DNA from: Rudaea sp.
GTDB taxonomy: Bacteria > Pseudomonadota > Gammaproteobacteria > Xanthomonadales > Rhodanobacteraceae
Assembly: GCA_031291055.1 (NCBI GenBank)
Contig: JARLJU010000215.1
Location: 39,330-103,329, forward strand
Direction: 5' to 3'
Length of the DNA: 64,000 nt
In this document: piece by piece, positions 33,872-42,780 of the stretch
Numbering within the stretch: the first letter of the stretch is position 1
Layout of the letters: each line of letters starts with the position of its first letter
The notes under the pieces: model-generated
Seen by the model: only the letters and a program-made list of their open reading frames with translations
What the model was told of the DNA's origin: nothing
Databases searched by the model: none
Translations under genes and position numbers: made by a program

Positions 33872-36133
33872 ATGCGTCTGACCGGTATTCTTGCCTTGTT
33901 CCTGCTGTCGTTGGCAGCGCACGCGGCGTCGACGCTGATCCTCTACGACAACTCGCTGGAGAACGGCTTTGCCGATGGCAGTTGGGAAGGCAATCCTGCC
34001 GGCAGCTACAGTCTGACGGCCACTTCTCCGGTATACGGAACTGGCGGCCATTCGATCCAGTTCGTTGCGAGAAGCTGGAACGGTCTGCAATTCGTCGCCA
34101 ACAACACCGAGTTCAATCTGGTCGACTATCAGAACGTCACGTTCTATGTGAACGGCGGAGGCAGCGGCGGCCAGCAACTGCAGATGTATGTCTGCGACGA
34201 CTACAACGCCCTCGGTTCGCCCTATGCTCTCGGGCCGCTGGTCGCCGGCGGCTCGATCCCGAAGAATGCCTGGGCGCAGGTGACGCTCGACTTCGATGCG
34301 GCGAATCTGACCACGGGCACGTTCAACTGCCTCGTCATCATGGATGCAGACGGAGGCAACGACACGGCAAACGGCCAGGCCGCGGTTTACATCGATCAGA
34401 TCGTATTCAATCCGCGCACCACGCCACCGCCCCCACCGCCGAGCGGCGCCGCGGTCAACGTCAGCGTCGATCTGACCGCGAACGTGCACTCATTCAGTCC
34501 GCTGATCTTCGGTGTGGCCTACGGCAACGCGACGCGCAACCAGCAGATGGCTTACACGGTCGATCGCTGGGGTGGCAATTCGACCACGCGCTACAACTGG
34601 CAAGTGGATGTGCACAACACCGCGAGCGACTACTATTTCCAGAATATCGTCGATGGTTCAGGCAATGGATTGCCGAACAACTCCACCGCGGATCAATTCA
34701 TCGCCGCGGCGATGACTGCAGGCGCCCAGCCCCTGCTCACCCTGCCGACGATCGGTTACACGCCCAATGCGGTTCGCCAAAAGGAATGGGGCTTCTCGAT
34801 CGCCAAGTACGGAGCACAGTTGGGCAACGAATGCGATCAGCCTGGATCGGCGTCGTACTGTCAGGCTGACTCCGGAAATGGCGAATGCGATCCTGCCGTC
34901 AACACCACGGGTCATTGCACCGCGCATCCCGGCGGCAATCCCGCCGGCTATATCACCGGCAACGATCCTGCGGATACGTCGATCGCAGCGCCGCCTTCGT
35001 TCGAGGCGCAATGGATAGCGCATCTGCAATCGACATTCGGCACGGCGGCGACCGGCGGCGTGCAGTTGTATACGCTCGACAACGAGGTGATGCTGTGGAA
35101 TTCGACGCACCGCGACGTTCATCCCGCGCCGGCGACCTACGACGAAATCTGGGGCAAGGCGCAGACCTACGCTGCCGCAATCAAGCAGCAGGAGCCGAAT
35201 GCGCTGGTCACCGGTCCGGTGACCTGGGGTTATTGCGACCTGTTCAGTTCTGCGGCCGACAGCGCTGCGGGAAATTGCATCGACGGCAGCGACCGGGCCG
35301 CGCATGGCGAGCTGCCTTTTGTTGCGTGGTATCTGCAGCAGGTGTGCGCCAGTCCGCTCGCGGGAGGCAAGCACCTGGTCGACTATCTGGATCTGCACTA
35401 CTACCCACAGGGCAACGATGTCGCACTCAGCGATGACGATTCCCCGGCGACCGCAGCGCTGCGTCTGCGCTCGCTGAAGGAACTGTACGATCCGACGTGG
35501 GTATCGGAGTCGTGGATCGGCCAGGATCTGGACGATACAACGCCCTATTACTACGGTGCGCCCGACCTGATCCCGCGCGTCAAGGCCTGGATCACCCAGT
35601 ATTGCCCCGGCACCAAGCTCGCGATCACCGAATACAACTGGGGCAACGACAACACCTCGAGCGGTGCAGTGGCGCAGGCCGAAGCGCTGGCAATCTTCGC
35701 GCGCGAGGGCGTCGACATGGCCACGCGCTGGATTGCACCCGCTTCGGGCACCAAGGTCGAAAACGCGTTTTCGATCTTCCTAAACTACGACAGCGCGGGC
35801 GCCAAAGTGCAGGGCAACAGCGTCAGCGCGACAAGTGCCGCCGTGGACCAGATCGGCGCCTACGCCTTCAATCTTGCCGGTCAGCGCACGATGGTCCTGC
35901 TGACCAACAAGGACACCGTGACCCACGACGTCGCACTGAGCTTCGATTCGATTCACACAGGTCCGTGGACGCTGTATGGATTTACCGGCAGCAGCGCGCT
36001 GGCGCCGACCGGCACCGGCAGCATCAACGGCATGAGCCTGACTTTGCCCGCGCTGCCTTCGATATCGGCGAGCCTGCTGGTGATTACCGATACCGATGAG
36101 ATCTTCAAGAACGGCTTCGAGCCGGGCCAATAA
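33872..36133 (+). CDS. Secreted glycoside hydrolase family 44 enzyme
   Basis: The 753-residue protein has a signal peptide (1-19), an N-terminal beta-sandwich of about 160 residues, and a proline linker (PPPPPPS near 190). A GH44 catalytic domain follows, with DRWGGNSTTRYNW, the acid/base segment LDNEVMLWNSTHRDVHP (E405) and the nucleophile segment ITEYNWGNDN (E587). A C-terminal beta domain is followed by the ending DEIFKNGFEPGQ. GH44 enzymes cleave beta-1,4-glucans and xyloglucan. The ending resembles two other proteins in the window and may be a sorting tag. Confidence 0.92.
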   Translation: MRLTGILALFLLSLAAHAASTLILYDNSLENGFADGSWEGNPAGSYSLTATSPVYGTGGHSIQFVARSWNGLQFVANNTEFNLVDYQNVTFYVNGGGSGGQQLQMYVCDDYNALGSPYALGPLVAGGSIPKNAWAQVTLDFDAANLTTGTFNCLVIMDADGGNDTANGQAAVYIDQIVFNPRTTPPPPPPSGAAVNVSVDLTANVHSFSPLIFGVAYGNATRNQQMAYTVDRWGGNSTTRYNWQVDVHNTASDYYFQNIVDGSGNGLPNNSTADQFIAAAMTAGAQPLLTLPTIGYTPNAVRQKEWGFSIAKYGAQLGNECDQPGSASYCQADSGNGECDPAVNTTGHCTAHPGGNPAGYITGNDPADTSIAAPPSFEAQWIAHLQSTFGTAATGGVQLYTLDNEVMLWNSTHRDVHPAPATYDEIWGKAQTYAAAIKQQEPNALVTGPVTWGYCDLFSSAADSAAGNCIDGSDRAAHGELPFVAWYLQQVCASPLAGGKHLVDYLDLHYYPQGNDVALSDDDSPATAALRLRSLKELYDPTWVSESWIGQDLDDTTPYYYGAPDLIPRVKAWITQYCPGTKLAITEYNWGNDNTSSGAVAQAEALAIFAREGVDMATRWIAPASGTKVENAFSIFLNYDSAGAKVQGNSVSATSAAVDQIGAYAFNLAGQRTMVLLTNKDTVTHDVALSFDSIHTGPWTLYGFTGSSALAPTGTGSINGMSLTLPALPSISASLLVITDTDEIFKNGFEPGQ

Positions 36134-36151
36134 GCCAGTCGCGCCGCACCG

Positions 36152-36192
36152 TTGTACGCCAGTTGCAGGCCGCGGCGGGAGGCCGCGTACAA
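36152..36192 (+). other. Hairpin downstream of the GH44 gene
   Basis: TTGTACG (36152-36158) pairs with CGTACAA (36186-36192), enclosing a GC-rich stretch able to form an inner stem. There is no T-run, so it is not a classic terminator. Confidence 0.35.
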
Positions 36193-36295
36193 AGTATGCG
36201 ACAGCCGTCGCAAAATGCGGTATTTTCGGGTCTCCGCGCAGCAGCCGACGTCAGGGGGCTGATAGCCTGACTGGCGGGGCTGGAAAGGAAATTGC

Positions 36296-37366
36296 ATGAC
36301 GGGACGCGCGGAATCCTCTTCCACTGCTGCGAACAACCCGATCATGGCCGCCAGAAATTCCAGTCCCGTCCTCAAGTTCATTCCGATCGTCGTCATCCTG
36401 ATCGGCATTGCCATTGCCGTTTACTTTTTCCTGCCGCGCGGCAGCAACGCGCCCGCGCCCAGCACTGCGCCTACTCCAGGCGCCGCCCCCGGTGCAGCAC
36501 AACCCAATGCGGCCGCAGCGCCTGCGACGCCGATGCCGGAGCTGAGCAAGGAACAACTGATTAAGGAAGCTGGGACGGCGTTCCGCGAGCAGCGCTACGT
36601 GGCGCCGCAGGGCAACAATGCGCTTGAGTACTATCTGCGCGTGCTCGAGAAGGAGCCGAACAACCAGACTGCCACCGATGCCCTGCGCGAAATGTTTCCG
36701 TTCGCGACCGGCGCCGTGGAACAGAACATCAACGCCGGCAACGTGGATGAAGCCACCCGCGAGATTGATCTGCTGGCCAAGGCCGACCCGAGCAACTACA
36801 CGCTGACGATCCTGCGCGGGAAGCTCGATGCCAGGAAGAAACAGGTCGAACACGAACAGCAGCAGACGGCAGCAGCAGCGGCGGCGACGGCCGCGAAGGC
36901 GGCAGCGGCTGCCGCGGGCGCAACGCCGAATCCCGCGGCACCTGCGGTGACGACTCCCGCGGCCGCGCCTGCATCAAACGCCGCGGCGCCCGCGGCGTCG
37001 ACTACCGCCAATCCCGCGCCGGCCGCGGCGGCGCCAACTGCGGCACCGCCGGCCGCTGCAGCAGCGCCGCCGCCGCCAACCGTTGGCGAATCGCATGCGG
37101 CCGAAGTGCTCAAGACCGTGCCGCCGGAATATCCGCGAGACGCCTATATCAAGCACACCGAAGGCTGGGTCGAAGTCGAATTCACGGTGACGCCTGATGG
37201 CCAGGTCGCCAACGCGACCGTGGCCGGGGCCAATCCGGCCCGTGTATTCAACGACGCAGCCTTGCGCGCGGTGCAACGCTGGACGTTCAAACCGAAGATG
37301 GACAACGGCAAGGCTGTCGAAGAACGGATGAAGCGCCGTATCGAATTCAAGCTCGGCGCCGGCTGA
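36296..37366 (+). CDS. TonB-like energy transducer
   Basis: The 356-residue protein has a short cytoplasmic N-terminus and one helix (about 28-45, FIPIVVILIGIAIAVYFFL). A helical segment of about 110 residues is followed by a long Ala/Pro-rich spacer (about 190-265). The TonB C-terminal domain (about 270-356) has PPEYPRDAYIKHTEGWVEVE and RAVQRWTFKPKMDNGK. It couples the proton motive force to outer-membrane receptors such as the one at 61.6 kb. An alternative start at 36344 would still keep the helix. No exbBD is adjacent. Confidence 0.92.
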   Translation: MTGRAESSSTAANNPIMAARNSSPVLKFIPIVVILIGIAIAVYFFLPRGSNAPAPSTAPTPGAAPGAAQPNAAAAPATPMPELSKEQLIKEAGTAFREQRYVAPQGNNALEYYLRVLEKEPNNQTATDALREMFPFATGAVEQNINAGNVDEATREIDLLAKADPSNYTLTILRGKLDARKKQVEHEQQQTAAAAAATAAKAAAAAAGATPNPAAPAVTTPAAAPASNAAAPAASTTANPAPAAAAPTAAPPAAAAAPPPPTVGESHAAEVLKTVPPEYPRDAYIKHTEGWVEVEFTVTPDGQVANATVAGANPARVFNDAALRAVQRWTFKPKMDNGKAVEERMKRRIEFKLGAG

Positions 37367-37395
37367 TTCTTGCTAGATGGCGTCGTGCTGACGGT

Positions 37396-38016
37396 TCATG
37401 CCAGCAGCGCGGCGCGAATGGCGACGACGGTTGCGCGCGGTTCGTCGCTCGGCGTATCTGCAAGATTCAAAGCCAACAGGCGTTGCATCGCCTGCTCGTG
37501 TTCGCGCGCATTCAGATGCAGCGGCAGCATGCCGGTGACGTCGGCAAGCAGGAGCAGGGCCAGGCCATGCAAGTCGTTTTCCGCATCGATGGCTTGGCGC
37601 ATGCGCAACACCGCTTCGTTGCGCGCCTGCATCGAGCGCAATGGATAGCGTACCTGCTTGCGCAGCAGCCAGCGCCGGCTTTCCGTGCGATGCACAAGAT
37701 CGCGCCGGAACAGACTCTCCAGCACGTTGGCCGGTAGAGGATGCAGCCGCCGCGCCACCAGCTGCAGCGCCGACTGCGCAGACTGCGGATGCCCATCAAG
37801 CGCGTGCAACGCGTCGGCGAGCAGGGGATGGGTGAGGGGTACCTGTGCGTCGGCGTGCAGCAGCGATTGACGCATGCTCAGGCGACGCAGGGTCGCCAGA
37901 TCCAGCAACAACGCTGCCGCCGCCATCAGCTCGGCACTCTGCGTGCGCCGCGGCCAGGTGGGCAACCCCGCGCGTGGATCGCAGGCAATCAGGAAAAAAT
38001 GCTCAACTATGAGCAT
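37396..38016 (-). CDS. GPP34 (GOLPH3/Vps74-like) family protein
   Basis: The 206-residue protein matches the GPP34 family. It starts MLIVEHFFLIACDPRAGLP and contains two basic regions (ARRLHPL and RWLLRKQVRYPLR) of the kind that bind anionic phosphoinositides in eukaryotic GOLPH3. Bacterial members are not characterised. ATG 38016 is preferred over GTG 38025 because GGGGAG lies eight bases upstream. It follows the serine hydrolase on the same strand after 78 bases and converges on tonB. Confidence 0.85.
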   Translation of the reverse strand: MLIVEHFFLIACDPRAGLPTWPRRTQSAELMAAAALLLDLATLRRLSMRQSLLHADAQVPLTHPLLADALHALDGHPQSAQSALQLVARRLHPLPANVLESLFRRDLVHRTESRRWLLRKQVRYPLRSMQARNEAVLRMRQAIDAENDLHGLALLLLADVTGMLPLHLNAREHEQAMQRLLALNLADTPSDEPRATVVAIRAALLA

Positions 38017-38094
38017 CGCCCCCACTCCCCATATGAAGGCTCATGATGCCAAGGAAATCGCTGCAAACGCAATCCGTGGTGCCAACCGGGATGG

Positions 38095-39357
38095 TCAGCG
38101 ACTGCCGCCGGCAACCAGATGGGCACGCTTGGATGTCTCGATTCCGGCCCAGTCCACGGCGCCCAGTCCCAGATAGCGATCCAGTAGCATCGGCATCAGG
38201 CCGCTGGGCAGCGCACATTCGCAATTCCACAGCATTACCGCGCCGAAACGGTGGTCGGGGAAAAACGCGATGATCGAGCGGTAACCCTGGACCGCGCCCG
38301 CGTGATAGATCAGCGTTTCGCCGGCGTAGTCGTAGACGCGCCAGCCGAGGGCGTAGCTCGCATCGCGCAAGCGGGCGCTGCGCCAGGGAGTGGCGCGGCG
38401 TTCGCCGGGTGTTTCCACAAGTGGAGTATGCAGCGTGGTCAGCAGCGCCTCCGGCAGCACATCGGGGCGTTCGCCCATCTGCGCAATCAGCCATTGGGTC
38501 ATGTCCTTGATGCTGGCATTGACCCCGGCCGCGGGCGGTACGTGATAGTAGGACTCCTTGATAGCGATGGGCGTCCAGCCGTGGCCGCGGCGTGCGTGCG
38601 GACGCGCCCAGCTCGCGCTGGCTTCCAGCGCCGCGCGGCCATAGGTTGCGGTGTCCATGCCCAGCGGATGGAAGATGCGCTTTTCCACCTGGTGGTAGAA
38701 AAAGTCGCCGCTGACCGCGTAGGTGATGTCGCCGATCAGCGCGAACGTGATGTTCTGGTAGCCGTAACAATCGCCGACGTCGCATGCCATCGGCACTTCG
38801 CGCAGCTTTTCGACCAGTTCCTGATACGGCGCGTCCTGTTCGAGCAGCCCGTCGTAGGTATTGTGCGGCAAGCCGACACGCTGGCTGAGGATGTCGCGCA
38901 CGGTGAGCTTGCTGCTGGCGGCGACGTTCTGCAATTCAAACGTGGGCAGCACACCGGCCACACGCGTGTCCCAGCTCAGCATGCCTTCGTCGATCAGCAT
39001 GGCGGTCAACGCGCTGGCAAACGCCTTGGACAGCGAAGCCAGGCGGAACACGCTGTCGGGAGTGATCGGCGCCGCCTTGCTCGCGTCCGCGTAGCCGATG
39101 CCGCGCTGGAGCAGAACCTTGTCGTCCTTGACGATCGCGACTGCCAGCCCGGACACCTGATCCGATTGTTCGACCGTGTCCAGCCAGCCGTTGAATTCGC
39201 GCGCGACGGCTTTGACATCCGTGGCGACATGCAGCGGTTCCTGCGTCGGCCGCAGCGGCGAGTTGCGCACATGCAGCGTGCGAGCGACACCAGTCGACGC
39301 AGCAGTCAGCGCAAGAAAAAAAGCCAGCAGCAAAACCGGCGTACGGGTCAGGAACAT
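38095..39357 (-). CDS. Exported serine hydrolase, class C beta-lactamase/PBP-like fold
   Basis: The 420-residue protein has a signal peptide (1-25). The catalytic motif SLSK sits in RLASLSKAFASALTAMLI, followed by YQN in CYGYQNITFAL (the YxN motif) and HAG in LIYHAGAVQGYRS (replacing KTG). These match the beta-lactamase-related peptidase/esterase family (PF00144). It is more likely a peptidase or esterase than a lactamase because the KTG position is HAG. It is divergent from lemA. Confidence 0.9.
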   Translation of the reverse strand: MFLTRTPVLLLAFFLALTAASTGVARTLHVRNSPLRPTQEPLHVATDVKAVAREFNGWLDTVEQSDQVSGLAVAIVKDDKVLLQRGIGYADASKAAPITPDSVFRLASLSKAFASALTAMLIDEGMLSWDTRVAGVLPTFELQNVAASSKLTVRDILSQRVGLPHNTYDGLLEQDAPYQELVEKLREVPMACDVGDCYGYQNITFALIGDITYAVSGDFFYHQVEKRIFHPLGMDTATYGRAALEASASWARPHARRGHGWTPIAIKESYYHVPPAAGVNASIKDMTQWLIAQMGERPDVLPEALLTTLHTPLVETPGERRATPWRSARLRDASYALGWRVYDYAGETLIYHAGAVQGYRSIIAFFPDHRFGAVMLWNCECALPSGLMPMLLDRYLGLGAVDWAGIETSKRAHLVAGGSR

Positions 39358-39474
39358 GGATTCACTGGGGCAGTACCTGCGTTTCTTGTTGACGAACTTA
39401 CGGCTGCGTCCCAGCGCCGTGCTATGCTTTTCGCACGGGGTATCATTCTAACCACAACTCGGGATGCGAATGTT

Positions 39475-40062
39475 ATGGGCCTGATAATTCTGCTGATCAT
39501 TGTTGTCGCTGTCGTGCTGTTCTTCGTCGGTATCTACAACGGATTGGTGACGGCCCGCAACAACTACAAGAATGCCTTCGCCCAGATCGACGTGCAGCTG
39601 CAGCGGCGCTACGACCTGATTCCGAACCTGGTGGAGACGGCCAAAGGCTACATGAAGCACGAGCGCGAAACGCTCGAGGCCGTGATCGCGGCTCGCAGCG
39701 GCGCAGTCAGCGGCCTTGCCGCGGCCAAGGCCAGTCCTGGCGACGCGCAGGCGATGCAGCAGCTCAGCGGCGCCGAAAATCAGTTGACCCAGACCCTGGG
39801 CAAGCTGTTTGCCCTGTCCGAAAGCTATCCGGATCTGAAGGCCAACCAGAACATGATGCAGGTGTCCGAAGAGCTCACCTCGACCGAGAACAAGGTGGCG
39901 TTCGCGCGTCAGGCGTACAACGACGGGGTCATGTACTACAACAACAAGCGCGAAGTCTTTCCGAACTCGCTGGTTGCGAACATGTACGGTTTCGCGCCGG
40001 CCGCTCCGTGGGAAGTGGAAGCGCCCGAAGCGCGCAAGGCCGTGAAGGTTTCGTTCACGTAA
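39475..40062 (+). CDS. lemA: LemA family membrane protein
   Basis: The 195-residue protein starts at MGLIILLIIVVAVVLFFVG (membrane helix). The LemA helical bundle follows (YNGLVTARNNYKNAFAQIDVQL, then RRYDLIPNLVETAKGYMKHE). It ends with FPNSLVANMYGFA. LemA proteins have unknown biochemical function and often pair with M48 proteases, as here 27 bases downstream. The start at 39475 is chosen because it opens the membrane helix; the longer frame upstream is an antisense shadow. Confidence 0.95.
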   Translation: MGLIILLIIVVAVVLFFVGIYNGLVTARNNYKNAFAQIDVQLQRRYDLIPNLVETAKGYMKHERETLEAVIAARSGAVSGLAAAKASPGDAQAMQQLSGAENQLTQTLGKLFALSESYPDLKANQNMMQVSEELTSTENKVAFARQAYNDGVMYYNNKREVFPNSLVANMYGFAPAAPWEVEAPEARKAVKVSFT

Positions 40063-40089
40063 GTTGTCGCACAACCGCGACCATCGGCG

Positions 40090-42084
40090 ATGAATTTTTT
40101 CGCCCAGCAGGAACGCGCCCGCACGCATACGCGGCGCATGCTGATCCTGTTCGTGCTTGCCGTCGTGTGCATCATCGGCGCAGTCGATATCGTACTGATG
40201 ATCGCCTTCGGTGCGCTTGGTCATGGCCGCCATCAATCCTTCAGCGCGCCATCGCCGCAACCGCTGATCATGTTCTGGACCAGTGCGATCGTGCTGGCGG
40301 TCATCGGCCTGAGCACGCTGTACAAGGTGTCGAGCCTGCGCGGCGGTGGCGGCGTGGTCGCGCGCCAGCTCGGCGCAAGCCTGGTCCCCGCCGACACGAC
40401 GGATTTCGCCTACCGGCGGCTGCGCAACGTCGTGGAGGAAATCGCGATCGCCTCGGGCGTACCGGTTCCCGAAATCTATGTGCTGGAAGACGAACCGGCG
40501 ATCAACGCGTTTGCCTCCGGCTACACGCCTGCCGACGCGGCGGTGACCGTTACCCGCGGCTGCATGGACAAACTGACGCGCGATGAACTGCAGGGTGTTA
40601 TCGCGCACGAGTTCAGCCATGTCCTCAACGGCGACATGCGCCTGAACATCCGCCTGATGGGCGTTCTGTTCGGCATCCTCGTCATCGGTATCCTCGGGCG
40701 CAAGGTGCTGGAAGGCACTGGCCGCAGCCGCGATTCCGGCGGTGCCGTTGCCTTTGGACTGGCGATCTGCGCGGTCGGCTACATCGGCGTGTTTTTCGGC
40801 CGCCTGATCAAGGCGGGCATTTCGCGCCAGCGCGAGTACCTGGCCGATGCCTCGGCGGTGCAGTTCACGCGGCAGACGCTGGGCATTTCCGGGGCGCTGA
40901 AAAAAATCGGCGGCCTCGCCGACGGTTCGAAGCTCGCCAGCAGCGGCACCGAGGAAGTCGCACACATGCTGTTCGGCGACGGCGTCGGTTATTCGGCCCT
41001 GTTCGCCACGCATCCGCCCTTGCAAAAGCGCATCCTTGTACTCGATCCGCACTTCAATCCCGCCGAATTTGCCGCGATCGCCGCCGCCTGGTCGGAGCCG
41101 GTTCAGAGCGGCGACGGCGAGGGCGCCGAAGTGTCGATTTCCGGCTTCAGTCCGGCTCAAGTCGCGGCAATATCCGAACCGGGACAAGCAACCGCGCCTG
41201 GATCAAGGATGGCCCCGGCGCAAGACGTGCCCACATCCCTGCCGCACGCGAATGCGGCCATCAAGCTCAACGTGGCGCAGGCGACGCCGCAAGCGGCTGC
41301 GCCGACCCAGGCCGATATCGTCAACGCCGGCACGATCCACGCAGCGATGCCCGAGTCCCTGCGCGCCGCCGCCTACATGGCCGAACGCGCGCCGCAACTC
41401 GTGTTCGCACTGATGCTTGACGACAACGGCGATGTGCGCGCAAAACAACTGGGCATCGTGGAAAAATATTACGATGCCGGCGTGCGCGCGGGCGTCGAGG
41501 AACTGGCCACGCAAACGCCGCAACTGCATCCGTTGCAACGCCTGCCGCTCGCCCAGCTTGCGTTTCCCGTATTGCGCCGGCGCCCGCGACCACAACTGCA
41601 GGGATTTCTCGTCGCGCTCAACCAGCTGGTGCAAGCCGACGGGAAGGTCGCCATCGAGGAATACTGCCTGGCAAAATTGATTGGCGTACAGGTCGTCGAT
41701 GCACTGGATCCTTCCAAGGCACGGCCGAACGGTGCGGTGAAACTGCCGGCCGTTGCCGCCGAGATTGCCGACGTGTTCGCGATCGTCGCCGAATACGGCA
41801 GCGCTGATCCCGCCGACGCTCAACGCGCCTATCTGCTCGGCATGCATGAAGTGTTGCCCGACGCGATCCCTGCCTATGCGCCGCCGCAGGAGTGGACTGT
41901 CGCCCTGGATCGGGCCTTGCCGAAACTCGATCTGCTCGCTCCGGCCGGCAAGGAGTTGCTGGTGCGCGGGCTGACCCAAGCGATCGGCGCCGACAACGTG
42001 GTGACGGTGGCCGAAGCCGAACTGTTGCGCACGGTCTGCGCGGCGGTGCACTGCCCGTTGCCGCCGATGATCGACCAAGCTTAG
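40090..42084 (+). CDS. M48 family membrane metalloprotease with TerB-like C-terminal region
   Basis: The 664-residue protein has two helices (about 18-40 and 58-78), the HEFSH zinc motif (in VIAHEFSHVLNGDMRLN, near residue 173), a second helix pair (about 195-245) and the third ligand region REYLADASAVQFTRQ. The protease domain ends near 340. The C-terminal 320 residues include a TerB-like stretch (LVQADGKVAIEEYCLAKL and IGADNVVTVAEAELLRTVCA). It is paired with lemA. Typical M48 proteases of the HtpX type are about 290 residues, so the C-terminal half is an added module. Confidence 0.93.
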   Translation: MNFFAQQERARTHTRRMLILFVLAVVCIIGAVDIVLMIAFGALGHGRHQSFSAPSPQPLIMFWTSAIVLAVIGLSTLYKVSSLRGGGGVVARQLGASLVPADTTDFAYRRLRNVVEEIAIASGVPVPEIYVLEDEPAINAFASGYTPADAAVTVTRGCMDKLTRDELQGVIAHEFSHVLNGDMRLNIRLMGVLFGILVIGILGRKVLEGTGRSRDSGGAVAFGLAICAVGYIGVFFGRLIKAGISRQREYLADASAVQFTRQTLGISGALKKIGGLADGSKLASSGTEEVAHMLFGDGVGYSALFATHPPLQKRILVLDPHFNPAEFAAIAAAWSEPVQSGDGEGAEVSISGFSPAQVAAISEPGQATAPGSRMAPAQDVPTSLPHANAAIKLNVAQATPQAAAPTQADIVNAGTIHAAMPESLRAAAYMAERAPQLVFALMLDDNGDVRAKQLGIVEKYYDAGVRAGVEELATQTPQLHPLQRLPLAQLAFPVLRRRPRPQLQGFLVALNQLVQADGKVAIEEYCLAKLIGVQVVDALDPSKARPNGAVKLPAVAAEIADVFAIVAEYGSADPADAQRAYLLGMHEVLPDAIPAYAPPQEWTVALDRALPKLDLLAPAGKELLVRGLTQAIGADNVVTVAEAELLRTVCAAVHCPLPPMIDQA

Positions 42085-42168
42085 GCTTGAACTGCCCTGG
42101 TGGTCGCGGACGCACACCAAAATGCGGGAGTATGATGACGGCAACGGGTATTCCGCGCGGAGTTGCCC

Positions 42169-42762
42169 ATGGTCAAGCTATGGCTGATTCTTGCCTTGAT
42201 GCTGGCCTCAGGCCAGGCCAGGGCAGTATTCATGGACTGCCTGTTCTTCGATGGCTTTGAAGATTCCGGCACGACGCCAGTTGGAAGTCCGGTGACCCAG
42301 GCGGCGGCATTGAGCGCGTTGCAAATACACAATTGCGCGCGCAAGACCGTGATTCCGGCGGCGAGCCCGGCAATTCCGATACTCACCTGGAATTCGACCG
42401 TAGCCACCGCCGCGCAGAACTGGGCGAATCAATGCATGTTCGCACACGGCGATCTCGGCGGCTTTGGCCAGAATATCTACGCCGCCGCCGGCTTTACCCC
42501 CACGCTCAGCGATGCGGCCGTGGCTTGGGCCGGCGAGGAACCTTATTACGATTACCCCAACAACACCTGCAACACGGCCGATCCGCCGAATACCGCGGGA
42601 ACCTGCGGCCACTACACGCAGGTCGTCTGGCGCAGCACGATGACTGTGGGCTGTGGTTTCCAGGCGTGCTCGACCAACAGCCCGTTCGCCGACTTCCCTA
42701 ACTGGGACGTGATCGTTTGCGATTACAACCCGCCTGGGAACAACGGCAGTCGGCCTTACTGA
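42169..42762 (+). CDS. Secreted CAP (SCP/PR-1) domain protein
   Basis: The 197-residue protein has a signal peptide (about 1-19), then directly MDCLFFDGFEDSG, and a CAP domain (about 45-197). The CAP signature is present: HYTQVVWRSTMTVGCGF and NWDVIVCDYNPPGN, with six or more cysteines for disulfides. CAP proteins are secreted and their activities vary. The LFFDGFE placed right after the signal peptide resembles the IFKNGFE ending of the GH44 enzyme. It starts at ATG 42169 rather than TTG 42163. Confidence 0.92.
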   Translation: MVKLWLILALMLASGQARAVFMDCLFFDGFEDSGTTPVGSPVTQAAALSALQIHNCARKTVIPAASPAIPILTWNSTVATAAQNWANQCMFAHGDLGGFGQNIYAAAGFTPTLSDAAVAWAGEEPYYDYPNNTCNTADPPNTAGTCGHYTQVVWRSTMTVGCGFQACSTNSPFADFPNWDVIVCDYNPPGNNGSRPY

Positions 42763-42780
42763 ACGCCCGTCGCCGGCCAA

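Noticed and set aside
38251..39474. The long upstream extension of the LemA frame
   Set aside because: It is antisense to the serine hydrolase; LemA begins at its membrane helix at 39475.
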